Assembly: GCA_946482515.1 (NCBI GenBank)
Contig: CAMLRS010000004.1
Span: 124,001-188,000, forward strand
From: an uncultured Flavobacteriales bacterium
Lineage (GTDB): Bacteria > Bacteroidota > Bacteroidia > Flavobacteriales > Crocinitomicaceae
Direction of reading: 5' to 3'
DNA: 64,000 nt
The notes below the pieces were generated by a model, which searched no databases, was not told the origin of the DNA, and saw nothing but the letters and a program-made list of their open reading frames with translations. The position numbers and the translations under genes were made by a program. Numbering within the stretch: the first letter of the stretch is position 1; each line of letters opens with the position of its first letter. Shown one piece after another: positions 8,920 through 16,131 of this stretch.

Positions 8920-9704
8920 TATCGGGTAATTAAGACAATAGTGGTAACAATTAACGAAGTCAGGGAAATAAAAATTCCTCCTGAAGTCCTCCAGACGGTT
9001 CCTTCCGATCGGGCGGCGGCATTCGGCTGTACATAAACCACATCGTTCTGTTCCAGGTAATAAACCGGTGAATTGAACACTTCGTTTGACGTCAGATCAA
9101 CACGGTATTCGGTTTTTACACCACTCGAATCGCGGATGACCAATATATTATTCCGAACGCCTGTCATACGGAGATCTCCGGCCAGGCCGATGGCTTCCAG
9201 CAATGTAATGCGCTCGTTCGGTATTTTGAAAGTGCCTGGGGTTTTTACATCTCCCAGAACGGTGATTTTAAAGTTTTGTATCTGTATCAGGACCGTCGGG
9301 TTTTTCAGCTGACCCTCTAATTTTTGCTTGATCTCCGCTTCCAGCTGCATACGATCTTTGCCCGCAACGACTATTGTACCCAATACCGGCAACGTAATTT
9401 CGCCTTTGGCATTGACCAGGTAGCCATAAGTTGCCGGGTTTCCCATCACGTATCCCTGGTTGGGGGCCGTTGATGGTGGGAGGTTATAGACAAGCGCTGC
9501 TTCAGGATCTTCGGCTGTGATGACTATCGAAAGGAAATCATCCACTTTGAATTTGGGTGTAAATCCCGCCTGAGCAGCAATAACAGTCGTATCTCCTTCC
9601 GAGCCAGGCTGGAAATACACGATTTTCTCTGCTGTTTTGCACGAAGTGAGCAGCAGGGAAATGAAACTAACGACTGTAATAAATGAGAGACAAGATTTAA
9701 ACAT
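8919..9704 (-). CDS. wza: Polysaccharide export outer-membrane lipoprotein (Wza type)
   Basis: Forms the outer-membrane exit channel for the polysaccharide. I start at 9704 because MFKSCLSFITVVSFISLLLT then SC gives a lipoprotein signal with lipobox LLTSC; the longer frame to 9782 overlaps the upstream gene. About 261 residues follow the family plan: a polysaccharide export domain (DDFLSIVITAEDPEAALVYN... GYLVNAKGEITLPVLGTIVV), then a SLBB domain (NFKITVLGDVKTPGTFKIP ... LLEAIGLAGDL), ending in a hydrophobic segment (GGIFISLTSLIVTTIVLI) that could form the outer-membrane helix of the channel. It lies directly before wzc. Confidence 0.92.
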   Translation of the reverse strand: MFKSCLSFITVVSFISLLLTSCKTAEKIVYFQPGSEGDTTVIAAQAGFTPKFKVDDFLSIVITAEDPEAALVYNLPPSTAPNQGYVMGNPATYGYLVNAKGEITLPVLGTIVVAGKDRMQLEAEIKQKLEGQLKNPTVLIQIQNFKITVLGDVKTPGTFKIPNERITLLEAIGLAGDLRMTGVRNNILVIRDSSGVKTEYRVDLTSNEVFNSPVYYLEQNDVVYVQPNAAARSEGTVWRTSGGIFISLTSLIVTTIVLITR

Positions 9705-9731
9705 CCTGTTGAGAAATAAATAAAACCATTG

Positions 9732-9739
9732 CAAATATA
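9732..9739 (-). promoter_or_regulatory. Possible internal promoter before wza
   Basis: TATATTTG reads on the minus strand 28 bases before the wza start, in the short gap after the WecA-like gene. No clear -33 TTG. Confidence 0.4.
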
Positions 9740-9747
9740 TTAAAACG

Positions 9748-10923
9748 CTACGACTGGTATTCCTCCTGCGAGTAGCGTTCAACTGCTTGTACGGGCTTTA
9801 TGTGATGAAGTTTCATAGATCTTCTGTTCTTGCGGGCCAATGCACGCCGAATGTTTCTCGATGTAATGGCCTGGCGCAGCTTAAACAGGTAAACAGATGC
9901 TGCCACAATAAACAAACCGGTTACAGCCAGCGTAATGTAACTGTTGGTGGTTTTCATAATCAAGGAAATGATGGCAACAAACACGATATGCACAATCGCA
10001 ATGGAAAAGCTGGCTCTGCGGTGCGAAATCCTGTAGGCATCCACCAATACGTGATGCAAGTGCGTTCTGTCCGGAGAAAACGGGTTACGGCCTCTCATCA
10101 GACGAAGGCTGAACACACGGGCGGTATCGAACAAGGGGATAATGAGGAACGCAACTAATACGATCGGAATGTCAATGGCATTGAATGGCAGCTTGTTCAG
10201 CGAAATAGTGTCCAGGGCCAGGAAACGCACAGACATTACAGCCAGCATGAAACCAATGATCATCGACCCTGTATCACCCATGAAAATCTTGTTTTTCCTG
10301 GAAAGGTTGAAAAACAGGAAGCCCGTAAGGATTCCTACCATGACAACGGCCGTAAGACCGAAGAAAAATCGCTCGGCAAAGAAAAAGACTGCAGCAAATC
10401 CTGAAAACGCAACGATGCCTACCGAAGCAGCCAATCCATCGATGCCATCGATCAGGTTGAAGGCATTGATCACCGCCAGCATCAGGAACAATCCGATACT
10501 AACACCGATCCATTGTGGAATAGCTTCGACACCGAATAATCCATGAAAGGTATTGATCTCAAAGGTTGTATTCATCAATATGAACAGCGATGCCGCGATT
10601 TGCCCAATTAACTTCGTTGTAGGAGCCAATACCACCAGATCGTCTTTCAATCCTAAAAAGAACAGAACGGTCAGCGCCGGAAACATACTCACAGTCGTAT
10701 TGTAGCTGTCGTATGGATAATTGAAATAAAAGGACAGGATCAATATGATGAAAAAAGCCATACCACCCAGACTGGGTGTAGCTTCCTTGTGCGAGCTCCG
10801 TTCATTCGGCTTGTCCATCAGCTTCTTAAACCGGACAATCGCTATAATCTTCGGCACGAGATAAGCCGTACCAATGATCGATATTAAAAGCGCTGCTATC
10901 GTATGAATAATGAGTGGTTGCAT
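9748..10923 (-). CDS. Undecaprenyl-phosphate sugar-1-phosphate transferase (WecA/MraY family)
   Basis: Starts the repeat unit by moving a sugar-1-phosphate, most likely GlcNAc-1-P, from its UDP form to undecaprenyl phosphate in the inner membrane. The protein has 391 residues and about ten membrane helices. It carries the family motifs GLKDDLVVLAPTTKLIGQ (Asp pair), NAFNLIDGIDGLAA, MGDTGSMIIGF and, in the last cytoplasmic loop, RTHLHHVLVD with the His-rich signature. The motifs follow WecA/TagO rather than MraY. Downstream on the same strand are wza and wzc; upstream is wecB, whose product supplies UDP-ManNAc for a likely second step. Confidence 0.92.
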   Translation of the reverse strand: MQPLIIHTIAALLISIIGTAYLVPKIIAIVRFKKLMDKPNERSSHKEATPSLGGMAFFIILILSFYFNYPYDSYNTTVSMFPALTVLFFLGLKDDLVVLAPTTKLIGQIAASLFILMNTTFEINTFHGLFGVEAIPQWIGVSIGLFLMLAVINAFNLIDGIDGLAASVGIVAFSGFAAVFFFAERFFFGLTAVVMVGILTGFLFFNLSRKNKIFMGDTGSMIIGFMLAVMSVRFLALDTISLNKLPFNAIDIPIVLVAFLIIPLFDTARVFSLRLMRGRNPFSPDRTHLHHVLVDAYRISHRRASFSIAIVHIVFVAIISLIMKTTNSYITLAVTGLFIVAASVYLFKLRQAITSRNIRRALARKNRRSMKLHHIKPVQAVERYSQEEYQS

Positions 10924-10990
10924 GTTTCTAATTGCGGGATGATTTAAATTTAGGCTATAATGACGGTTGACTATACGCTCAGGTGTGGTT

Positions 10991-12079
10991 TTAGTTCAAA
11001 TATTGTAAATTATTAACGATTCGATCTGCTGTCTTACCGTCCCAAAGCGGTGGTATGGAGCCGGTTTTCCAGTTGCCGGAAAAGCATTTTTCAAGGGCGG
11101 GTGCAATCGCTTTCGGATCGGTTCCAATCAATTCGTTGGTCCCCATCGTAACGGTTTCAGGACGCTCAGTGGTTGTTCGCAAGGTAATACACGGAACCTG
11201 CATTACCGTTGTTTCTTCGGTAATGCCGCCAGAGTCTGTGATAACCAGTCTTGCTCTTTTCACCAGGTAGTTGAATTCCAGGTAGCTCATCGGATCTACC
11301 ATGTGTAGACGCGAATGTGTGATTCCTAGTTGCGTGATCATTTTGGCTGTTCGCGGATGAACGGGAAAAATCACCGGAGAATCACCGGAATGCAGCATGA
11401 TTTCATCCATCAAACTTTTGAGCTTGTGCTCTTCGTCAACATTCGAAGGACGGTGCAGCGTCAGTACGATATAGGATTTCTCCTGAAGGTTGAGCTCATT
11501 CCAGATAGCAGGTTGCTTAAACCGCGGCATCTGCTTCAGCAGCGTGTCGATCATGGTATTCCCAACGAAGAAAATCTGTTCCTCTTTCACTCCGGCTTTT
11601 CTTAAGTTTTCATTTGCAACCTCGGAAGTGGTGAAGAAATAATCGGTGATGGCATCTGTAACCAATCGGTTGATCTCTTCGGGCATTGTCCAGTCATTCG
11701 AACGAATACCGCCTTCTACGTGCGCGACCTTCGTTTTCAATTTCTGTGCCACGATAGCGCAAGCCATCGTAGATGTTACATCCCCCACAACCAAGACCAG
11801 ATCTGTTGGATTCTCTTCCAGATAGGCTTCAAATCGCACCATAATAGCTGCGGTCTGTTCGGCCTGTGTTCCGCCGCCCGCCTCGAGGTTGGCGTTCGGA
11901 GCAGGGATTTCCAGCTCTTCGAAGAATTTACCCGACATCTTTTCGTCGTAGTGTTGTCCTGTATGCACCAGACTGTAGCGCAAATCCTTTCCTTCTTCAG
12001 CCGCTTTATTGAGTGCGTGAATAATCGGAGCGATTTTCATAAAGTTGGGCCGGGCACCGGCGATCAATGTGATATGCAT
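10991..12079 (-). CDS. wecB: UDP-N-acetylglucosamine 2-epimerase (non-hydrolysing)
   Basis: Interconverts UDP-GlcNAc and UDP-ManNAc in the cytoplasm. I start at 12079: MHITLIAGARPNFMKIAPI matches the family N-terminus, and the ATG shares one base with the TAA of the preceding gene (TAATG). At 362 residues the length is normal. Visible motifs are HVEGGIRSNDWTMPEEINR, VLTLHRPSNVDEEHKL and the nucleotide-binding DSGGITEETTVMQVPCITLR followed by ERPET. No UDP-ManNAc dehydrogenase (wecC) is seen anywhere in the window, so the sugar is likely used as ManNAc rather than ManNAcA. Confidence 0.95.
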   Translation of the reverse strand: MHITLIAGARPNFMKIAPIIHALNKAAEEGKDLRYSLVHTGQHYDEKMSGKFFEELEIPAPNANLEAGGGTQAEQTAAIMVRFEAYLEENPTDLVLVVGDVTSTMACAIVAQKLKTKVAHVEGGIRSNDWTMPEEINRLVTDAITDYFFTTSEVANENLRKAGVKEEQIFFVGNTMIDTLLKQMPRFKQPAIWNELNLQEKSYIVLTLHRPSNVDEEHKLKSLMDEIMLHSGDSPVIFPVHPRTAKMITQLGITHSRLHMVDPMSYLEFNYLVKRARLVITDSGGITEETTVMQVPCITLRTTTERPETVTMGTNELIGTDPKAIAPALEKCFSGNWKTGSIPPLWDGKTADRIVNNLQYLN

Positions 12080-12777
12080 TACAAACGATTTAATTGAAGT
12101 AAAAGAAAGAATCGTACCAGGTGGATTTGCCGTGTGATACGCGAGGGTTGTTTTACCAGGCGGTAGGACCATTCGAGGTTGTTGCGTACCCACCAGTCAG
12201 GAGCGCGCTTTACGGTATTCGTGAACACGTCAAAACTGCCTCCCAATCCCTGGTAAACGGCTTTGTGGGCGCGCTGCATTTCTTCCATCAGCAGTTCCTG
12301 TTTCGGTGATCCCATGGCCACGAAAACCACATCCGGCTGCAATTGTACAATGTCTGAAATAAGCGCATGGCGTTCTTCTTCCGAAGACAAATAACCATTT
12401 CGGTGATTAACGATATCAATCGCCGGGTAGCGCGTTTTCAGTCGCTTGATGGTTTCGGTAATGACTTCTTCTGTGCCGCCCACCAGGTAAAACCGCTTGT
12501 TTGCGTGGTATTTCTCGATGATATCGAGCCACAGCTCGCAGCCCGGAATTTTCTGTACCTGTTTGAAGCCTTTTTTCTGCAGCGCCCAGACAGCACCTAT
12601 CCCATCCGGATAACCAATATTGCGGTTAATGATGGCTTTGGTCAGCTCATTGGCGTGCAGGATTTTTTCGGCATTCACCGCCACCAGGATGGAATTATTG
12701 GAAAACGCATACTGGATCAGCTCGTCCCGCGATTGCGGAGCGTACGTATTCACACCGTTCAATAATTTACTTTCCAT
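12079..12777 (-). CDS. WecG/TagA/CpsF family glycosyltransferase (GT26)
   Basis: A 232-residue member of the GT26 family that adds N-acetylmannosamine or its uronic acid to GlcNAc-PP-undecaprenol. Signatures are NAEKILHANE, YPDGIGAVWALQKKG (the PDG catalytic region), FYLVGGTEEVI and VFVAMGSPKQELLMEE, followed by GLGGSFDVFTN and RAPDWWVRNNLEW. Because it is translationally coupled to wecB and no wecC is present, a TagA-like ManNAc transfer is the simplest reading. It overlaps the upstream gene by 11 bases. Confidence 0.92.
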   Translation of the reverse strand: MESKLLNGVNTYAPQSRDELIQYAFSNNSILVAVNAEKILHANELTKAIINRNIGYPDGIGAVWALQKKGFKQVQKIPGCELWLDIIEKYHANKRFYLVGGTEEVITETIKRLKTRYPAIDIVNHRNGYLSSEEERHALISDIVQLQPDVVFVAMGSPKQELLMEEMQRAHKAVYQGLGGSFDVFTNTVKRAPDWWVRNNLEWSYRLVKQPSRITRQIHLVRFFLLLQLNRL

Positions 12778-13966
12778 TTTCCAACGTGTTTAGCAGGTAG
12801 CAGCTAAGGGCATGAAACATGAATCCGTTACTCCATCGCATATAGGGGATTCGTGAGCTGATTCCTTTTTTCAGTTGATAGTAGAAATAACCTTTCTTAT
12901 CCTGCATGTGGTCAAGTGTCCAGTTCAGGACCTTATCTGCAAGCTGCCTGTTATCATTCCCGATGCCAAGCGCACGCAAAGTTACCCAAAGTTGACCAGG
13001 ACAATGTATATCGATCGGATAGATTTTATCGTGGTAGTATTTAGGTGTACCGTCGGGCAAAAAGAAGTTTGAAAGGTAAAACGCCGTTCCTTTTTCAAGG
13101 TTAGCGTGATACGTATTGTCGTTGCAATAGGTTTCGTAATACGCAATGGCTTCCAGGTTGTACCCTGTATGAAAGCTGTCTATCCAGGATTGAACAGGCA
13201 ATAAGCCATATACCCAGGAACCGTCTTCTGCTTGTCCCTTGCAGGCTGCATTGACAATCTGAGAAGCTGTTTCCTTGTATACTTCTTTCTGGGTATAATG
13301 ATAGCAACGACTAAGCAGTTTCCCACCCAGCAGCGAAGCATTGTAAACCGTATCGTTTCCTTTCAGCGGGCTGTAAGAAAGAATGAATCCGCCTTCACAA
13401 GCGGTCCGGTTCAGGTCGTTTAGAATAAAATCGGCGGATGCCAGCGCGGTGTCCAGGTACTTTTGATTTCCTGTTGCTTCATAGGCATCCATCAAAGCGG
13501 AAGCACAGAATGTGGTTGCAACAACCGTGGGTGTGTTTTTCGGGAACAGAAATAAACGCCGCGCCTGCCAATCGAAGTTGTAGCCCCAGCAAGCGCCCGA
13601 ATAATCCTTGTTTTGCAATTGGTGCAAGAGCTCTGCAAGATCCGTGATCTGTTTCAGTATGGTTTCCGGTGCACCAAATCGGGTGTCGCCGTTTTGTGCC
13701 AGCTTATACAGATTGCAATAACCCGAAAGGAACAATCCGACACCTTTTGCATTGTGTTCTTTGGGAACCAGCAGCAACCTCCGGAAATTGACGGGGCTTC
13801 GTTTGAATCCCTGAATCCACATCAGTCGGGCCAGATCCCAATGCTTGAATGGAAGCGCCCGGAACACCTTTGAGTTTAATCCATCATAGGGATCCCAGCC
13901 TTTGAATTGCTCCTTCTCACAATAGTGCATCAACTTGATCAGCGCAGTTCTGGAATTACCATTCAT
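12767..13966 (-). CDS. Alpha/alpha-toroid protein of the polysaccharide cluster
   Basis: A soluble protein of about 399 residues with no signal peptide. It is helical and rich in aromatic residues, with recurring segments such as GACWGYNFDWQARRLF, TPTVVATTFCASALMDAYE, DTVYNASLLGGKLLSRCY and DSFHTGYNLEAIAYYE, the pattern of six-hairpin or terpenoid-cyclase-like alpha/alpha barrels. Related Bacteroidota proteins occur in polysaccharide clusters under uninformative names; a sugar-processing role is plausible but no catalytic residues can be assigned with confidence. I take the ATG at 13966 (MNGNSRTALIKLMHYCEKEQ); alternatives at 14029 and 14044 exist. It is the first gene of the minus-strand half of the locus, divergent from the 14.3-kb operon. 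Confidence 0.75.
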   Translation of the reverse strand: MNGNSRTALIKLMHYCEKEQFKGWDPYDGLNSKVFRALPFKHWDLARLMWIQGFKRSPVNFRRLLLVPKEHNAKGVGLFLSGYCNLYKLAQNGDTRFGAPETILKQITDLAELLHQLQNKDYSGACWGYNFDWQARRLFLFPKNTPTVVATTFCASALMDAYEATGNQKYLDTALASADFILNDLNRTACEGGFILSYSPLKGNDTVYNASLLGGKLLSRCYHYTQKEVYKETASQIVNAACKGQAEDGSWVYGLLPVQSWIDSFHTGYNLEAIAYYETYCNDNTYHANLEKGTAFYLSNFFLPDGTPKYYHDKIYPIDIHCPGQLWVTLRALGIGNDNRQLADKVLNWTLDHMQDKKGYFYYQLKKGISSRIPYMRWSNGFMFHALSCYLLNTLENGK

Positions 13967-14173
13967 AAGAAAAACAAAGCCGTTTGAAATGAAATGCAAA
14001 GATACCTCGAAAAACTCCAGGTCTATCATTGACTCCCATGGCAAACACCCACTTTACAAATTGTTTAACAGTTTTTAATAAGTAACCGAAAATTGTCGTT
14101 GAATATGGCCTGGCAGAACACGAAAAAAAGACCTGCAATATTGGCAACATAGCTTATAGCAGGAGGTTGAAGC

Positions 14174-14191
14174 AATTAGTTGTAACTAATT
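14174..14191. promoter_or_regulatory. Perfect 18-bp palindrome between divergent polysaccharide operons
   Basis: AATTAGTT-GT-AACTAATT is an exact 8+8 inverted repeat with a two-base spacer. It sits in the roughly 380-base gap between the two divergent halves of the locus, about 85 bases upstream of the plus-strand promoter. It could be a repressor or activator site; no regulator gene is adjacent. Confidence 0.4.
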
Positions 14192-14201
14192 CGATTTCGT
14201 G

Positions 14202-14277
14202 AGCCCGGAGTATGGCACATTGAACGGTAGCCCGTTTCAATCCCGGAAGCGCCCTTCTCGCCGGAGCTGATTTTTTT
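14202..14277 (+). other. Structured GC-rich element ending in seven T
   Basis: AGCCCGG (14202-14208) can pair with CCGGAGCT (14261-14268) with one bulged base, enclosing a hairpin AACGG-tagc-CCGTT (14223-14236). A T7 run (14271-14277) follows. This may be the end of a small plus-strand RNA or a leader structure. A tRNA was considered and not supported. Confidence 0.35.
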
Positions 14278-14303
14278 GCTTGGAATGAAAAACAGTATCT
14301 TTG
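14275..14303 (+). promoter_or_regulatory. Promoter of the plus-strand polysaccharide operon
   Basis: TTTG (14275-14278), a 17-base spacer and TATCTTTG (14296-14303) fit the Bacteroidota consensus. The -7 box contains the first possible TTG start of the next gene, so translation must begin further downstream. Confidence 0.7.
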
Positions 14304-14348
14304 CCATCGTTAGCAGAAGTACTAATAAAAGCTATTCAAGAACACACT

Positions 14349-14876
14349 TTGAAACGGTTATTCAATAAGATTAAATCCATCTTTCACATCTGGTTTGACT
14401 TTTTCCTGTCATTCTTTCCGGGGAATACGGGAATCAGGTTGAGACGAGGCTATTATCGCAGAAGAATGAAGCTGGGAAAGAAAGCCATTATCTCCGAGAT
14501 GGTAACCATAAAATTTCCGGAGCGTGTAAGTCTTGGCAACCGGTCGTTTATCGGGAAGGGAACGTTCATTCAGGGAAGTGGAGTCGTAGCTATAGGAGAT
14601 GATGTTTTAATAGGGCCTTATTGTAAAATATGGTCGTCTAATCACAACTTCGCTTCAACTAAAATCCCCATGAACAAGCAGGGGCACACCTTTGCGCAAG
14701 TTACCATTGGATCGGATGTATGGCTGGGCACAGGCGTCATTATACTCAGCGGATGCAATATCGGCGATGGTGCGATTGTAGCAGCAGGCTCAGTCGTTAC
14801 AAAGGACGTTCCTGAATATACCATTGTTGGGGGGAATCCTGCGAAAGTGATCAAAGAGCGCGACAGAGATGCTTAA
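14349..14876 (+). CDS. Left-handed beta-helix acyltransferase (WbbJ/Maa type)
   Basis: O-acetyl or similar acyl transfer onto a polysaccharide sugar is the likely role. The C-terminal half consists of hexapeptide repeats ([59 protein letters not shown]) ending in the family's [12 protein letters not shown]. The N-terminus is hydrophobic ([13 protein letters not shown]) and may associate with the membrane. The frame is open from a TTG at 14301, but that codon is part of the promoter -7 box, so I prefer the TTG at 14349; no ATG occurs until 14466. It overlaps wzx by 8 bases. Confidence 0.85.
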   Translation: MKRLFNKIKSIFHIWFDFFLSFFPGNTGIRLRRGYYRRRMKLGKKAIISEMVTIKFPERVSLGNRSFIGKGTFIQGSGVVAIGDDVLIGPYCKIWSSNHNFASTKIPMNKQGHTFAQVTIGSDVWLGTGVIILSGCNIGDGAIVAAGSVVTKDVPEYTIVGGNPAKVIKERDRDA

Positions 14877-16131
14877 TCAAAGTATTAACAGAGTTAAAGT
14901 CGCCCTCGAGAGTGGGCTGTGGAGTATCCTATCGGCGAACCTGTTAGTTACCGTCTTTTCGTTTGGGTCGCAATTCTTTGTTGCCAACTGGCTTGGACCT
15001 GTTGATTTAGGAGTCATAAAAACGCTCCAGGCGATCTTCGGAATCGCCATTATTTTCGTCAACTTCGGATTGACGACTGTTCTGATGAAAGAAGTACCGC
15101 TCATCGAACAGGAATCCCAACGGAAAGGTTTGTTTGCTTATGCCTTGCGTTTTAATTTCTGGCTGTTCCTGCTCGTATTTCTTGTATTACTGCTTTTAAT
15201 TTCGCTCGACCTGTTAACGGTTTCAAAAGAAAACAGCTGGATGTTTCTTATCTACTTCGTTGGCCTTCTTCCCCTTGCCTTTAATTCCCTTTCCGGCATC
15301 TACCTACAAGCCCAACGTCTGTTTAAAAAGAACTCACGCATTCTCCTGATTGCTAAATCGGTTTCAATCGGACTGGTCGTTCTGCTAACCTATCTCTACG
15401 GTTTGAACGGATTTTTATTGGGCACCGTGGCAGGTTATTTTCTGACTTCTGCATTCTACATGAGGCTTCCTCAGATTTCGTTAGCTAACAACGCATACAA
15501 GTCTTTCAATACCCAGGCAAACCGAAGAAACGCATTCTACTCGATGCTGACCTTTCTTACGGGGAAAGGATCGCTGTTCCTGGATATTTTGATCATCCAG
15601 TTTTTCGTTACAGACGAGTTCCAAATCGGACTCTACGGTTTTGCTCTTACACTCATGGCCGGTCTGAACATCATTTCAGAAACGTTGCAACAATACTTCA
15701 CCCCGCAGATAACGGGTTCCGTGAATAACATTGTCAAGTTTCAAAACACCCTGAAATCAAAGCAGCGAAGCTTCCTTATTGTATCTGTTGTTGTGGGTGT
15801 GCTGGCCTTTTTCTGCGTTCCGGTTTTCACTGAAATGTTGTTCAAAGAATACATCCAGGCCGTTCCCCTGTTCAACGTATTGATTCTCTCGTGGATCTTC
15901 CGAAACGCTTTTGCAATGAATAATACAGGACTGGTGGCTTTGAACCGCGTGGATCTGTGTTTCAAGCAAAATATCCTATCCACGATCATTTCTGTGATGG
16001 GGATCTCCATTTTCACAGCCTACTTTGGCATAATTGGCGGAGCTATCGGCAGGTCGGTGACCTCATTTCTGTCGTCATTATTGTCAGGGATAGTAATCAA
16101 CCGTCAAATCAGAAAAGCAACGGATGTTTAA
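14869..16131 (+). CDS. wzx: Polysaccharide flippase (Wzx, MATE-like/PST family)
   Basis: Moves undecaprenyl-PP-linked repeat units across the inner membrane. The 420-residue protein has about 12-14 predicted membrane helices and the PST-family opening: an amphipathic start, then [20 protein letters not shown] and [20 protein letters not shown]. The helix pattern and order match Wzx flippases. It overlaps the neighbours on both sides by 8 bases (ATGCTTAA upstream, ATGTTTAA downstream), so this is one operon. Substrate cannot be read from sequence. Confidence 0.9.
   Translation: MLNQSINRVKVALESGLWSILSANLLVTVFSFGSQFFVANWLGPVDLGVIKTLQAIFGIAIIFVNFGLTTVLMKEVPLIEQESQRKGLFAYALRFNFWLFLLVFLVLLLLISLDLLTVSKENSWMFLIYFVGLLPLAFNSLSGIYLQAQRLFKKNSRILLIAKSVSIGLVVLLTYLYGLNGFLLGTVAGYFLTSAFYMRLPQISLANNAYKSFNTQANRRNAFYSMLTFLTGKGSLFLDILIIQFFVTDEFQIGLYGFALTLMAGLNIISETLQQYFTPQITGSVNNIVKFQNTLKSKQRSFLIVSVVVGVLAFFCVPVFTEMLFKEYIQAVPLFNVLILSWIFRNAFAMNNTGLVALNRVDLCFKQNILSTIISVMGISIFTAYFGIIGGAIGRSVTSFLSSLLSGIVINRQIRKATDV

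Noticed and set aside
14201..14275. tRNA-like look of the stretch starting GCCCGGAGTATGGCAC
   Set aside because: The acceptor stem can be drawn only with a bulge, and I could not find a proper anticodon arm or a T-arm with the usual GTTCxAxTC; it does not complete a cloverleaf in either strand.
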